A stretch of DNA of 64,000 nucleotides from Hyphomicrobium sp. 99 (GTDB lineage: Bacteria; Pseudomonadota; Alphaproteobacteria; Rhizobiales; Hyphomicrobiaceae): assembly GCF_000384335.2 (NCBI RefSeq), contig NZ_KQ031382.1, positions 620,001 to 684,000 of the forward strand, given 5' to 3'. Below the pieces are notes generated by a model, which was not told the DNA's origin, did no database searches, and worked only from the letters and a program-made list of their open reading frames with translations. Positions 33,304-42,852 of this stretch are shown in pieces. Each line of letters starts with the position of its first letter. Position 1 is the stretch's first letter. Position numbers and translations under genes: made by a program.

Positions 33304-34791
33304 TCATGCACGCGCAAGCGCGGTTATGACGTCTTCCTGGATAACGAATTTCGCGACGAGACGCGTCCCTTCTCCAGACGAGGGATAAATTTCCAGAACA
33401 CCACCCTTTGACTTTATTCGATCGGCCATGCCTAAGAGGCCAAACCCGATGCGATCATCTTGGGCATTACGATATGTGAATTGCTTGCCTTCGTCGCGTA
33501 TTTCGACAGTCAGCTGGCGGCCATCGTATTCGGCACGCAACGATTGCCCCTTTCCACCGGCGTGCCAAAAGGCATTATTCAAGGCCTCGCGCGTGAATTG
33601 AAACAGGCATGCGGACAGATCGCTGTTGACCGCTGGCAGAGAACCAATATTGAGCGCGACGGAGCTGCGCGTACGATCCTCGTGTAGCTGCGCGGCGAAC
33701 GTGAATACCTGTTGAAGTGTCAAATTTTCGAGTTCCGGATTTGTCGACTTCCGCAAGATATTGCGGATTTCCTTCAAGGCATCGCCCGTCACCCCGCGCA
33801 CGGCATCGATCGCTGCTTTCGGCGTTGGGGCATCGGAAGAAAGTCCGAGTGCATCGAGCTTCAATAACGCAAGGGCCAGAAGCTGTGCCGGGCCATCGTG
33901 CAGATCCGCCATGACTTCTCCCATCGACTTCGACTTGCGGTCATCCGAAGTTTTGGCGACAGCTTTTTCGTCTTGCTCCATTTGATTGCGAAGGATATCG
34001 GCCGCCAACAGATTTTTCGCAATGACACTCTTCCGGCGCGCGGGTCGTGTTCGTATTTCGCGCAGCACGGCTAACGCAGCGATGAGCGCGAGTATCGAAA
34101 AAAGCCCGGCGAAGGCCGAACTATATTTCCTCGCTTTCCGCAAGTCTTTGGATAGCTCATCGGCATCCATGAAGAATTCGGCCGCACCGATGACCGGCGA
34201 GGTACCGAGCGCACGCAGCGGGGCGTGAACTTCCACAATTGGAACGGTAAAATCGTGCTTGCCGGTCACCGGGTCCTGAGGGGCTTCGCTCAGCTCGGTC
34301 GTGACTTCGCCCCTGAACGCACCACGCAGTTGCTCGTGAAGTTCGTACTTGATTCCCTCAAGTGCCCTTTCATCGCTGTAAACGATCGTGCCGTCGGGAT
34401 GCCAGATTCTGAGGTTGACGACGTTCTTGCGAAAAGAGGGATTGATGAGCAACTTGTCGAGAGATGCTCTTTCTTCATTCGTCAGACTTGGCCCCAATAC
34501 GAGGGATTGAACCAGCGGCTCGAGAAAGCCCTCGATGAAATGTGCTGCAGTTAAAGAGGCGTTTTCGATAACGCGAGCCTCAATATTTGAATCGATGAAG
34601 AAGCCGATGGCAGTCGCTGTAAAAAAAAATGCCGTGGCAAAAATCGCGCCCAGGCGATGCGGCGAGTTTTTCAATCTTGCCACATAGCCAGCACGTTGTG
34701 AGCACGCACTTTCCGAAGCGCTGCGATCAAATTTGGCGCCCATGCTCATTCTCAGTTGTCGGCGCAAATCTCTGGAATTCTTATAAGTCAT
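33304..34791 (-). CDS. NarL-type sensor histidine kinase
   Basis: A 495-residue membrane kinase of the HisKA_3 group: TM1 about 47-65, a periplasmic region about 66-225, TM2 about 226-243, H-box MGEVMADLHDGPAQLLALALLKLDAL with the phospho-acceptor His, and a short HATPase domain with NNAFWHAGG and GFGLLGMADRI. The periplasmic part contains RIWHPDGTIVYSDERALEG, similar to Cache/CHASE-type sensors. Its likely partner is the LuxR-type regulator at 37.0 kb on the same strand; an OmpR-type pair lies between them. Confidence 0.88.
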   Translation of the reverse strand: MTYKNSRDLRRQLRMSMGAKFDRSASESACSQRAGYVARLKNSPHRLGAIFATAFFFTATAIGFFIDSNIEARVIENASLTAAHFIEGFLEPLVQSLVLGPSLTNEERASLDKLLINPSFRKNVVNLRIWHPDGTIVYSDERALEGIKYELHEQLRGAFRGEVTTELSEAPQDPVTGKHDFTVPIVEVHAPLRALGTSPVIGAAEFFMDADELSKDLRKARKYSSAFAGLFSILALIAALAVLREIRTRPARRKSVIAKNLLAADILRNQMEQDEKAVAKTSDDRKSKSMGEVMADLHDGPAQLLALALLKLDALGLSSDAPTPKAAIDAVRGVTGDALKEIRNILRKSTNPELENLTLQQVFTFAAQLHEDRTRSSVALNIGSLPAVNSDLSACLFQFTREALNNAFWHAGGKGQSLRAEYDGRQLTVEIRDEGKQFTYRNAQDDRIGFGLLGMADRIKSKGGVLEIYPSSGEGTRLVAKFVIQEDVITALARA

Positions 34792-34895
34792 GATCCGGAG
34801 AGTCCATCTCCTCCGCCAACGCTCGGAATTACGAGGTGATCTCTGAGACCTTCATTTTAATTGGAATGTACACTGAGTCGATTTATTGCTTCACC

Positions 34896-36248
34896 TCAGG
34901 CTTGATTGAGCGTTATTGCCGCTCGCAATCCCCCCAGTGAACTCCGCGATAACCGCAATTGACCACCGTACAGAAAAATCAGCTCGCTGGCGATGGCTAG
35001 CCCGAGTCCGCTGCCGGGGACCGTTGGATCCGCCCGCTCGCCGCGCTGGACAATACGGTCGATCTGTTCGTCTTCCACGCCTGGACCATCATCATCGACA
35101 GTCAGAAGAATGGAATTCGCAGTCTGACTGGCTTCAACCAAGACCTGATGTCGTGCCCATTTCTGAGCGTTGTCCAGAACGTTCCCCATGATGTCGCTGA
35201 AATCTGCGCGATCGATCGTCAATGGCAGCGATGGGTTGATCGACACGTTCCAATTAAGCTCTTCGCTTCGGGCTAGCTTCTTCAGGGCGCTTACGATTCC
35301 GGATATTTCAGTAGCGGCATCGATCTGTGAATGAGCCGCGGGTTCAAAAAATCGGGGGCGCGAAAGGGCGAGCTCCCGTTCGACATGCCATCTCATGGCT
35401 TCCAATTGTTTTTCGAACTCCATAGCTGGTTTGAAAGCTCCATCGCGTCTCAACTGCCGGCTGAGGGCGGCCATAACCGCCAACGGCGTTTTCAGGCCAT
35501 GTGCGAGATTGGCGGCCCGGGCGCTTGCGGCAGCGAGGGCGTCGTCTCGGGCGGCGAGCAGGTCGTTCGTTTCCGATATGAGAGGTGCGATCTCTGTTGG
35601 AAAATTGCCCTCGATTCTGCGCGCGCTGCCGTTTCTCACGGCAGTCAATGATTCCCGCAGGGCCTTGAGGGGTTTCAGGCCGATAAAGACTTGGGCCATT
35701 GCCGCAAGAATGATCAGTAGAAAGACCACCGCGACGCCAATCCAGACGTCATTCGAAAAGCTATGTCGTGCGACCAGTATTTCTTCGTAATCGATCGCCG
35801 TGACGATCTCAAAAGCCCGGTCGTTGTGGCTAGGGGCTCGGACGATCTCGGCGAGACCCAGCAAGGATTGGTCGTTAGGCCCTGAGAAGCGGCTGACTGT
35901 AAGCGCGCCGAATTGCGAGGGCTGCGTAGGGCTAAGGGTTTCCGCCCACAGCGAGGGTGACCGGAGGAGAGGCTTGCCGTCCTCCGAGAGTTGCCAATAT
36001 CGGTGCCCGTAAGCCAGCAGAAAGTTGGGGTGTGCCGGCACATCGACGAGATTTACATTTCCCGACGGATCGATCTCGATTGAATCGGCAATGAGATTAA
36101 GGTCGGTGGTCAGATCGGATATCGCGCCCCGATCGATACTCCGTTCAAAAAGAGCCTGCAGGCCAAGCGCCGCCATGGGCAACGTCAACAGAAGGAACAC
36201 CAGCCACGCCGCCAGCAGTCTGAGGCTGAGCGATCCTTCCCGTATCAC
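34896..36248 (-). CDS. PhoQ-like sensor histidine kinase
   Basis: A 450-residue inner-membrane kinase. TM1 about 10-30, periplasmic region about 31-165, TM2 about 168-188, H-box NLAHGLKTPLAVMAAL, then NVLDNAQKWA, DDDGPGVEDE and GSGLGLAIA. It parallels the 15.4-kb kinase in layout. It overlaps the response-regulator gene by 4 bp (start in the regulator's stop), so the pair is one operon. The signal is unknown. Confidence 0.92.
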   Translation of the reverse strand: MIREGSLSLRLLAAWLVFLLLTLPMAALGLQALFERSIDRGAISDLTTDLNLIADSIEIDPSGNVNLVDVPAHPNFLLAYGHRYWQLSEDGKPLLRSPSLWAETLSPTQPSQFGALTVSRFSGPNDQSLLGLAEIVRAPSHNDRAFEIVTAIDYEEILVARHSFSNDVWIGVAVVFLLIILAAMAQVFIGLKPLKALRESLTAVRNGSARRIEGNFPTEIAPLISETNDLLAARDDALAAASARAANLAHGLKTPLAVMAALSRQLRRDGAFKPAMEFEKQLEAMRWHVERELALSRPRFFEPAAHSQIDAATEISGIVSALKKLARSEELNWNVSINPSLPLTIDRADFSDIMGNVLDNAQKWARHQVLVEASQTANSILLTVDDDGPGVEDEQIDRIVQRGERADPTVPGSGLGLAIASELIFLYGGQLRLSRSSLGGLRAAITLNQA

Positions 36249-36907
36249 GGCGATGCGTCCACTACGTAACCTTGGCCCCGGCGTGTCTCGATGATGTCAA
36301 TGCCGAGCTTCCGTCGAAGGCGTGCGATCATGGCCTCGATGGCGTTGACGTCGCGTCCGTCGTTGTGGCCATAAACGTGCTCTTTAAGCTCCTCCCGAGA
36401 GATGACCTTGCCCAAATGATGCAAGAGATGGCTTAGAAGCCGAAACTCGAAAGGAGTAACGTGAATATTCCTCCCCCCGACCGTCACGTTCATCGCAGCC
36501 GTATCTAGTCGCAACGGTCCGGCAATGATGGTCGACGTATGATGATGATTGCCGCGGCGCAGAACGGCGCCCAACCGAGCCAAGAGCTCCGGCATCTGAA
36601 AAGGCTTCGCCAAATAGTCATCCGCGCCGGCGTTGATACCTTCGACGCGCTCGACCCAGGATGCGCGCGCGGTCAGTACGACGACCGGCATCGATCGTCC
36701 GTCTGTGCGCCAACGCTTGAGAATGGTGAGACCGTCAAGTTTGGGAAGTCCGAGATCGAGAATGACAGCGCTATAGGTCTCGGTTGATCCGAGTAGTAGC
36801 GCGTCCTGGCCGCTATCGCATGTTTCGACGATGTAACCTGCTTCGGCGAGGCTCGACCGGATGTCTTCAGCAATCGTTGGCTCATCTTCGACGACCAAGA
36901 TTTTCAT
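36245..36907 (-). CDS. OmpR/PhoP-family response regulator
   Basis: A 220-residue regulator: receiver 1-118 (EDE, VILDLGLPKLDG, LAKPF) and winged helix (TPFEFRLLSHLLHHLGKVISREELKEHV, IEAMIARLRRKL, ETRRGQGYVV). It is paralogous to the regulators at 14.7 and 60.3 kb, sharing the LGSTExYxAVxLDLGLP core. A CTGACA direct repeat of 11-bp period about 950 bp away, upstream of the T2SS operon, is a possible target. Confidence 0.93.
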   Translation of the reverse strand: MKILVVEDEPTIAEDIRSSLAEAGYIVETCDSGQDALLLGSTETYSAVILDLGLPKLDGLTILKRWRTDGRSMPVVVLTARASWVERVEGINAGADDYLAKPFQMPELLARLGAVLRRGNHHHTSTIIAGPLRLDTAAMNVTVGGRNIHVTPFEFRLLSHLLHHLGKVISREELKEHVYGHNDGRDVNAIEAMIARLRRKLGIDIIETRRGQGYVVDASP

Positions 36908-37032
36908 CCGTCCCGATCCCCCTCGCCAGTTCCCCTCGTGGTTAGCTTGCGGGTCTGAAGATTGCTCGCCCTCGACGGCGGCTACCGCGGTCGCTCGCGA
37001 TTTCGCGTAGATGTATGACGGATTGCAGCAGC

Positions 37033-37671
37033 TTAGAGCGATCTTTCCTTAACCCGCAGCGCGGCTTCGAGGCGGCTACGAACCTGTAGCTTCTGCATAA
37101 TACTTGTCATGTAATGCTTGACGGTCTTCTCGCTGAGCGAGAGGACGCGAGCGATTTCCTTGTTCTTGAGGCCGAGGGCCAATTGATTGAGAACCGCTTC
37201 TTCCCGCGATGTGAGATCGTTTTGCGGGGAGGTCGTCTTCGGAACAGAACGCACGCGGATTTTTGTCAAGATGCGTGCAGCGAGCGCCGGCGTCACGTAG
37301 GATTCGCCCTCGCACACGCTCCGGACGACGCGAACCAGTTCCGAAGGGCTCGTTCCCTTGAGAATATAACCCGCTACGCCTGCCTCAAGGCACGTCGCGA
37401 CGCTATCGTCCAGGTCGCAGACAGTGAGCATGATGAGGCGGATTTTTGGATGAGCCTTCGAAATCTGCAAGGCTGCTTCGAGGCCCGACCCAGGCATATT
37501 GACGTCCAACAATATCGCGTCGGGATGCTGATTCTGGGCAATTGCAATGGCGTCGTGGGCGCTCCCGCCTTCAGCAATGACCTCGAAGTCTCCGGCGGTT
37601 TTAAGGGAATGGATTACGCCGGCCCGCAATAGGGGATGGTCGTCAACGACCGCAATACGCGTATTGGCCAC
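37033..37671 (-). CDS. LuxR/NarL-family response regulator
   Basis: A 212-residue regulator with a receiver domain (VVDDHPLLRAG, LLDVNMPGSG with the phospho-acceptor Asp, LKGTSPSEL) and a C-terminal LuxR HTH (LTSREEAVLNQLALGLKNKEIARVLSLSEKTVKHYMTSIMQKL). The start codon is GTG. It very likely pairs with the HisKA_3 kinase at 33.3 kb. It is divergent from the first T2SS genes across a 280-bp region. Confidence 0.92.
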   Translation of the reverse strand: MANTRIAVVDDHPLLRAGVIHSLKTAGDFEVIAEGGSAHDAIAIAQNQHPDAILLDVNMPGSGLEAALQISKAHPKIRLIMLTVCDLDDSVATCLEAGVAGYILKGTSPSELVRVVRSVCEGESYVTPALAARILTKIRVRSVPKTTSPQNDLTSREEAVLNQLALGLKNKEIARVLSLSEKTVKHYMTSIMQKLQVRSRLEAALRVKERSL

Positions 37672-37854
37672 GTTATTTAGCCCGTTTTTTGAAGCGTTAC
37701 CGTTACTATTCTACAATCTGCAATGCTGGCCGAACGTCCGTCGACTGACGAAGTTTATAGCGGTTCCAGATATTTTTCTCAACTTAAAGCAAAGCCGATT
37801 TAGACTAAATTCTATCTTTATTAATTGCGGTGTAGCCGCCTTACACTCTTCTTC

Positions 37855-37893
37855 CTGACAAGTTTCTGACAGCGTCCGGTGAACAACTGTCAG
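37855..37893 (+). promoter_or_regulatory. CTGACA repeat cluster before the T2SS operon
   Basis: CTGACA-AGTTT-CTGACA (37855-37871) is a perfect direct repeat of 11-bp period, and the second hexamer also pairs as CTGACAG with an inverted CTGTCAG at 37887-37893. It resembles sites A and B at 14 kb. It lies about 60 bp upstream of the first gene of the gspE operon and about 180 bp from the divergent LuxR-type gene. Confidence 0.45.
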
Positions 37894-37951
37894 GGCAGAT
37901 TTAGTAGGAGGGTAATGCTGGCATACCGACAGAAACGTAACGAGGCTGGAC

Positions 37952-38290
37952 ATGAACTTGGAAGCCGAACAGGCAGGCGTCTGGAGCGTTGGCCTCACAG
38001 TCCGGGAGGAAGGGCTAGAGATCCATGCTGTAAACAGTCGGAGCGAAGTGATTCTCGAAGGTTGGTTCCCGATTGAGGCAGGCTTGGCCCTTGTCTGCGG
38101 CCGCCCGGCCTGTGTGATTGCCATCGACGAGGAAACCCTCCCGACAAGCATCGTTTCCGATTTGGCGTATCTCGGCCATTCCGTTGTCGTTGTTCCGCCC
38201 ACGACCGATTTTTGGAACAGGCCGACTTCGCACCGCCGGGCGAAAGATATTCACGATATTGGTGTGACCCTACTGGAAGTAATGAATTGA
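37952..38290 (+). CDS. Hypothetical protein at the head of the T2SS operon
   Basis: A 112-residue soluble protein with alternating strands (WSVGLTVREEGLEIHAV, ALVCGRPACVIAIDEET, HSVVVVPPTTDFWNR), not recognised. It precedes gspE by 36 bp on the same strand and is probably co-transcribed, so an accessory or regulatory role for secretion is possible. Start ATG is preceded by a modest CGAGG. Confidence 0.55.
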   Translation: MNLEAEQAGVWSVGLTVREEGLEIHAVNSRSEVILEGWFPIEAGLALVCGRPACVIAIDEETLPTSIVSDLAYLGHSVVVVPPTTDFWNRPTSHRRAKDIHDIGVTLLEVMN

Positions 38291-38326
38291 AAGGCGCAAA
38301 ATAAATTTAAGTTAGCTTGAATTTAT

Positions 38327-40156
38327 ATGCGGGAGTTTAAGAAGGTGGCGATTGAGGCGGAGGAAATCGCGCTCGATGTGAGTTCACGTCAGAGCGATCC
38401 GCGCGCGGCCGAATTCATCGAGCAATTCTCGGCGTTTCTTCAATCGAACTCGTTCCTGGACGAGCTGGCAATTCGGCGCGCGCAGCGCGCGCAAAAGCAA
38501 TCCGGCGAACGCTTTGACTTGGTCATCATGCGTCTTGGGCTGCTCTCAGACAGGCTGATGGCAAAAGCTTTGTCGGCATATTGCGGTCTTAGGCTGGTCT
38601 CCGAAGATGCTTTTCCCGAGAGGCCGCTTTTTTCGCAAGAGATAGACGCCGCATTCCTGAAGCACAGCGGCGTGCTGCCGCTGGCCGAAAAAGGGGAAAA
38701 AATCGAGCTGGCAGTGGCGGACCCATTCAATGGCGATGCCGTTGCCGCAATCTCCTACTTGATAGGCCGTCCGATCGAACTCTGCGTCGCGGCCTTTGGA
38801 GATATTGAGAGGGCAATTGGAAAGCTCTACGGCGACAATGTCGCCAAATCGGAAATTGACGGGGGTTCAGCGGCTGCCACCGCGGAGGTCAGCGACGCCG
38901 ACGTTCAGCGTCTCGAAGATATGGCCAGCGAAGCGCCGGTCATCCGTCTTGTTCAAGACCTGATCGTACGCGCAGCCAACGAACAGGCTTCAGACATCCA
39001 CATTGAACCGCGCGAAGACTGCGTGCGGGTGCGCATCCGCCTCGACGGTATTCTGCATACCATAGAAACGCTGCCGATCAGCGTACGGGAAGCCCTAGGG
39101 TCTCGCGTTAAGATCATGGCGCGGCTGAACATTGCCGAGCGTCGCCTCCCCCAAGACGGTCGCATCAAAGTGAATGTTCGCGGACGGGAGATCGATCTCC
39201 GCGTCTCGACGATGCCGACGTTGTGGGGAGAAAGCATCGTTCTCCGGCTTCTCGATCGAAGCAGTGTCGAACTCGACTTTCCCAAGCTCGGGTTTTCGGG
39301 CGGCTCCTACGACGATCTCCGCCAGCTGCTGGATCAGCCTAACGGCATCATCTTGGTCACCGGCCCGACCGGAAGCGGCAAGACCACGACGCTTTATACC
39401 GCCCTCAGCCTTTTGAATTCGGCTGAACGTAAAGTGTTCACGGTCGAAGATCCGATCGAATACCAATTGCCGGGCGTCAACCAGATCCAGGTGCAGCCGA
39501 AAATTGGACTGACATTCGCGACGGCCTTGCGATCGATCCTCCGTCAGGATCCCGACATCATCATGGTCGGCGAAATTCGCGACCTCGAAACGGCGCAAAT
39601 CGCAATTCAAGCCTCGCTGACGGGGCATTTGGTGCTCTCGACGGTTCACACGAACAGTGCTGCCGCGACGCTGACACGCCTGTTGGACATGGGCGTCGAA
39701 AAGTACCTACTGACTTCCACCGTTAAGGGCGTGCTGGCGCAAAGGTTGGTCAGAAAGCTTTGCGCGAGCTGCTCGCAGCCATCGCCCGAGACTGCGCGCG
39801 TTCTGCGCTGGTTGCGGTCGACTGGAGCAGACCCTGTCACACTGTTGAATGGCGAAGAACCGCGGCTGCATCGGGCCGTCGGATGTCCGGCATGCCGGCA
39901 GACAGGCTTCGCTGGGCGCACCACGATTTACGAGTTGCTGACGATGTCCGAGGAGATTCGCGATTCCATTTCGATGGGAAATTCGGAAGGCGAAATAGAA
40001 CGAGTGAGTATGGCTCAGGGCATGACCACCATGCTACAAGCTGGTCTATTGAAGGCACTTAAAGGCGAGACGACAGTCGAAGAAGTCATGCGCGTAGCCC
40101 GGTTTGATACATGCCTCGATTCCGATACAGAGCTTACGATCAGCGCGGCACCTTAA
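38327..40156 (+). CDS. gspE: T2SS assembly ATPase GspE
   Basis: A 609-residue cytosolic ATPase that powers pseudopilus assembly. N-terminal MshEN-type domain about 20-170, then Walker A GPTGSGKTTT (from residue 346), Asp box, Walker B DPDIIMVGEIRD and His box LVLSTVHTNSA. Two CxxC pairs (CASC, CPAC) near the C-terminus bind zinc, as in GspE. No clear ribosome site precedes the ATG. Its end overlaps gspF by 46 bp, an unusually long overlap that keeps the two coupled. Confidence 0.95.
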   Translation: MREFKKVAIEAEEIALDVSSRQSDPRAAEFIEQFSAFLQSNSFLDELAIRRAQRAQKQSGERFDLVIMRLGLLSDRLMAKALSAYCGLRLVSEDAFPERPLFSQEIDAAFLKHSGVLPLAEKGEKIELAVADPFNGDAVAAISYLIGRPIELCVAAFGDIERAIGKLYGDNVAKSEIDGGSAAATAEVSDADVQRLEDMASEAPVIRLVQDLIVRAANEQASDIHIEPREDCVRVRIRLDGILHTIETLPISVREALGSRVKIMARLNIAERRLPQDGRIKVNVRGREIDLRVSTMPTLWGESIVLRLLDRSSVELDFPKLGFSGGSYDDLRQLLDQPNGIILVTGPTGSGKTTTLYTALSLLNSAERKVFTVEDPIEYQLPGVNQIQVQPKIGLTFATALRSILRQDPDIIMVGEIRDLETAQIAIQASLTGHLVLSTVHTNSAAATLTRLLDMGVEKYLLTSTVKGVLAQRLVRKLCASCSQPSPETARVLRWLRSTGADPVTLLNGEEPRLHRAVGCPACRQTGFAGRTTIYELLTMSEEIRDSISMGNSEGEIERVSMAQGMTTMLQAGLLKALKGETTVEEVMRVARFDTCLDSDTELTISAAP

Positions 40157-41337
40157 AGAAGGGTGATATCGAGGCACGCTCGCGCGAAGCAGCGCTAGAG
40201 GCGCTTCATAAGCAAAGTCTCTACACGTCGGAACTTTTCGAAGCCAAGGCGGTCAGCGGCCAACGCTGGTGGGAGCGCGAGGTCTTCGGCGGGGGATCGC
40301 TCCCCCTTTCCGGGCTGGCGCTTTTCACCCGAGAACTGTCAATACTCATCAATGCCGATCTGCCCTTGGATGAAGCGCTGCGGATCGTCAGCCTGCAACC
40401 TCTCATTCCTGCACGCGTGAGAAAGAGCACGCAGGCAATCCTTGAGGCGGTGCGCGGCGGGGCGTCGATGTCGGGTGCCATGGCGGCGCGGGGTCGCGAT
40501 TTCCCGGAGTATTATTGGAAACTTGTCGAGTCCGGTGAAGCCAGTGGCTCGCTCGGCGACGTGCTGGAAGACATGAGCGTTTTCCTCGAGAGATCGTCGG
40601 AGTTGAGATCCCAGATAACGTCAGCCCTGCTTTACCCGGCAATCCTTATGGCTGCGGCGGCCGTCGCCGTTGGCGTCATTCTAACTGTCCTGTTACCGAC
40701 CGTTCTGCCACTGTTCAAAGACGCAGGCGCCCCGCCACCCGCATCTCTGCAATTCCTTGTCGATGCGGAAGCGTTTGCATCGGCAAACTGGGCGTTTGTT
40801 CTTGCCGTCTTTGCCGGGCTTTTCATCGCTGTTGCATTCGCTGTTCGCAATGCCGGACTTCGTCAATGGGTGGACGGCGCACTTCTCCGCCTGCCTCTGT
40901 TTGGCAGCTTCTCCGCAAACCGTGAGACCGCACGCCTGGCACGCACGCTCGCGACGCTCACTCGGAATGGCGTTGCAGTTCTGGATGCCGTTCGTCTCTC
41001 GGCCTCGGTCCTTCGAAACCGCGCTTTCGCGGCGGCGGTCACACGCGCTGGCGAAACGTTGAAGGAAGGTGGCACGCTTTCGAAGCCGCTTGAGCAATCC
41101 GGACTTTTCTCCGAGCTGTCGCTCCGCCTAATCGCAGTCGGCGAGCGAACGGGCCAGCTCGAACCGATGCTGACTCGCGTCGCCACCATCTACGAGGCGA
41201 CCGTCGCGCGCCAAATTTCCCGCATGATGACGCTGCTGACGCCGGTCATGACGCTCCTAATCGGCGTCCTGGTTGGTGGGCTCATCCTTTCAGTGATGAA
41301 TGCGATCCTGAGCATCAACGATCTGGCGCTGCAATGA
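40111..41337 (+). CDS. gspF: T2SS inner-membrane platform protein GspF
   Basis: A 408-residue protein with two homologous T2SSF domains (about 70-195 and 275-395) and three membrane helices (about 170-192, 220-240, 375-400). The opening MPRFRYRAYDQRGTLKKGDIEARS, the LSILINADLPLDEAL block and the end LLTPVMTLLIGVLVGGLILSVM are typical. It forms the platform that works with GspE. The start lies inside gspE and is supported by the conserved N-terminus. Confidence 0.95.
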   Translation: MPRFRYRAYDQRGTLKKGDIEARSREAALEALHKQSLYTSELFEAKAVSGQRWWEREVFGGGSLPLSGLALFTRELSILINADLPLDEALRIVSLQPLIPARVRKSTQAILEAVRGGASMSGAMAARGRDFPEYYWKLVESGEASGSLGDVLEDMSVFLERSSELRSQITSALLYPAILMAAAAVAVGVILTVLLPTVLPLFKDAGAPPPASLQFLVDAEAFASANWAFVLAVFAGLFIAVAFAVRNAGLRQWVDGALLRLPLFGSFSANRETARLARTLATLTRNGVAVLDAVRLSASVLRNRAFAAAVTRAGETLKEGGTLSKPLEQSGLFSELSLRLIAVGERTGQLEPMLTRVATIYEATVARQISRMMTLLTPVMTLLIGVLVGGLILSVMNAILSINDLALQ

Positions 41338-41795
41338 CAGTCATAGGGAGACGCGGCGGCGGCGAGGGTGGCTTCACGCTGCTCGAATTGCTCGTCGTTC
41401 TCGTCATTCTCGCCTTGGCAGGTGCGGTCGCAATTCCGAAGACGCGAAACGAAAGCAGCGCAATGACGCTCCGCAGTGTTGCAACAGGTCTCGCTGCCGA
41501 ATTGCGCGCAGCTCGCGCCGATGCCATACGAACGGGCACCAACCAATCGGTGACGATTGACGCTGAGCATAGAAAGTATTGGACCGGCGAAAATGGCCGC
41601 GTTCATTATGTTCCAGCTGGCATAGAGATCAGTGCTTCGATCGGCAAGTCCGGATCGATGCCGCTCGCGAGGGTGAGTTTCGAGCCCGACGGCAGCTCTG
41701 CGGGCGGAAACATTTTTCTCAAGGCCGGCAACAAGAAGGCCGACGTCATGGTCGATTGGATGACCGGAGCGACCCAAGTTGAGCGCGATTTCTAA
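41334..41795 (+). CDS. gspH: T2SS minor pseudopilin GspH (set 1)
   Basis: A 153-residue prepilin. The leader ends GG and the mature start is FTLLELLVVLVILALAG with Glu5. The globular part has two-stranded GspH-type features (WTGENGRVHYVPAGIEI, VSFEPDGSSAGGNIFL, DVMVDWMTG). Minor pseudopilin of the T2SS; it caps the pseudopilus near the tip. It overlaps gspF and gspI at its ends. A second homologue is encoded at 55.4 kb. Confidence 0.88.
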   Translation: MTVIGRRGGGEGGFTLLELLVVLVILALAGAVAIPKTRNESSAMTLRSVATGLAAELRAARADAIRTGTNQSVTIDAEHRKYWTGENGRVHYVPAGIEISASIGKSGSMPLARVSFEPDGSSAGGNIFLKAGNKKADVMVDWMTGATQVERDF

Positions 41796-42195
41796 TTCAT
41801 CGCGAACCCGCGATAGCGGGTTCACCCTCATTGAAGCCATTGTCGCGCTGGTCTGTTTCGCGGGTGTCTTCGTTGCTGTCCAGCTTTCTCTCAATCGCGG
41901 AATGCGCGGCCTGCGCATCGGAGACCGGGAAGCTGCGGCACTGGAAATTGCGCGCTCGGTTCTGCAGACGGCAGGGGCAACGAACGCACTGAAGGATGCG
42001 CTACATGAAACCGGTGAAAGCGGCGGGATGTTCTGGGAGAAATCCGTTTCAAAGTACATTCCGGAAGCGTCTTCCGATGAGCCCACAAAGATCGACGGAT
42101 ATTGGGTTTCAGTCGACGTCGATTGGCGCGAGAGTGCCGGCTTGCACTCAAGAAGGCTCAGCCTGAAGACTTTAAAAATCGTGCCTGCGCCATGA
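41779..42195 (+). CDS. gspI: T2SS minor pseudopilin GspI (set 1)
   Basis: A 138-residue prepilin with cleavage at DSG/FTLIEAIVAL (Glu5 present) and a small globular part. GspI is the adaptor of the I-J-K tip complex. The frame starts with TTG overlapping gspH by 17 bp; no ATG lies before the prepilin leader. The stop overlaps the gspJ start (ATGA). Confidence 0.85.
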   Translation: MSAISNSSRTRDSGFTLIEAIVALVCFAGVFVAVQLSLNRGMRGLRIGDREAAALEIARSVLQTAGATNALKDALHETGESGGMFWEKSVSKYIPEASSDEPTKIDGYWVSVDVDWRESAGLHSRRLSLKTLKIVPAP

Positions 42196-42842
42196 CGAAA
42201 GCCGTGGGGACAGAGCAGGGCGTCAAACCCGAGGCGGGCTTCACGTTACTCGAAGTTCTCCTTTCTCTCGTTCTTGTCTCACTCTTGTTGACGGCAATCC
42301 CACCTGCTCTTCGCCTCACGAAGAATGTCTTCAAAGTGACGGCAAAGATCGACAGAGATTCCACTTTCACGGCGTCGCTCAGTTTTCTGGAGCGGCGCCT
42401 AGCCCAGGCGATGCCCATCTACCAACATTCGCCCGACGGCTTGCTAGCGATCGTATTCAGCGGTGAGCCCCGTGCGGTAAAGTTTGTTGCACCCATGATC
42501 AGCCAGGATGAACCGGGCGGACTTTTCTTGTTCTCTCTATCGCCGATCGAGACGCCGGACGGCCGGGATCAGCTGGCCCTAACTTGGCAGCCATTTCGGT
42601 CCAATGCCGATCACCGTGATGCGCCCCAGCAGCAACGCCAGCGGATATTGCTGCCCGATGCTACAGGCTTCACGCTGAGCTACTTCGGCGTTCCGGAGAC
42701 ATCGAAAGAGGCTCAGTGGAACGAGTCGTGGACACGCAAAAACGCTCTGCCGACGGTCGTGAAATTAACATACAACTCGCCAGGCGCGCGATCCGAGGTC
42801 CGTTCGAGGCGCATCGAGCTGCACCTTCAAACTCAGCAATAG
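42192..42842 (+). CDS. gspJ: T2SS minor pseudopilin GspJ (set 1)
   Basis: A 216-residue prepilin with cleavage at EAG/FTLLEVLLSLVLVSLL. The larger soluble domain includes FSLSPIETPDGRDQLALTW and a Gln-rich loop, fitting GspJ. The ATG at 42192 overlaps the gspI stop, and the longer upstream frame is discarded. It is the last plus-strand gene before the converging gspG-gspO pair. Confidence 0.85.
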   Translation: MTKAVGTEQGVKPEAGFTLLEVLLSLVLVSLLLTAIPPALRLTKNVFKVTAKIDRDSTFTASLSFLERRLAQAMPIYQHSPDGLLAIVFSGEPRAVKFVAPMISQDEPGGLFLFSLSPIETPDGRDQLALTWQPFRSNADHRDAPQQQRQRILLPDATGFTLSYFGVPETSKEAQWNESWTRKNALPTVVKLTYNSPGARSEVRSRRIELHLQTQQ

Positions 42843-42852
42843 GCTCAGTGCG

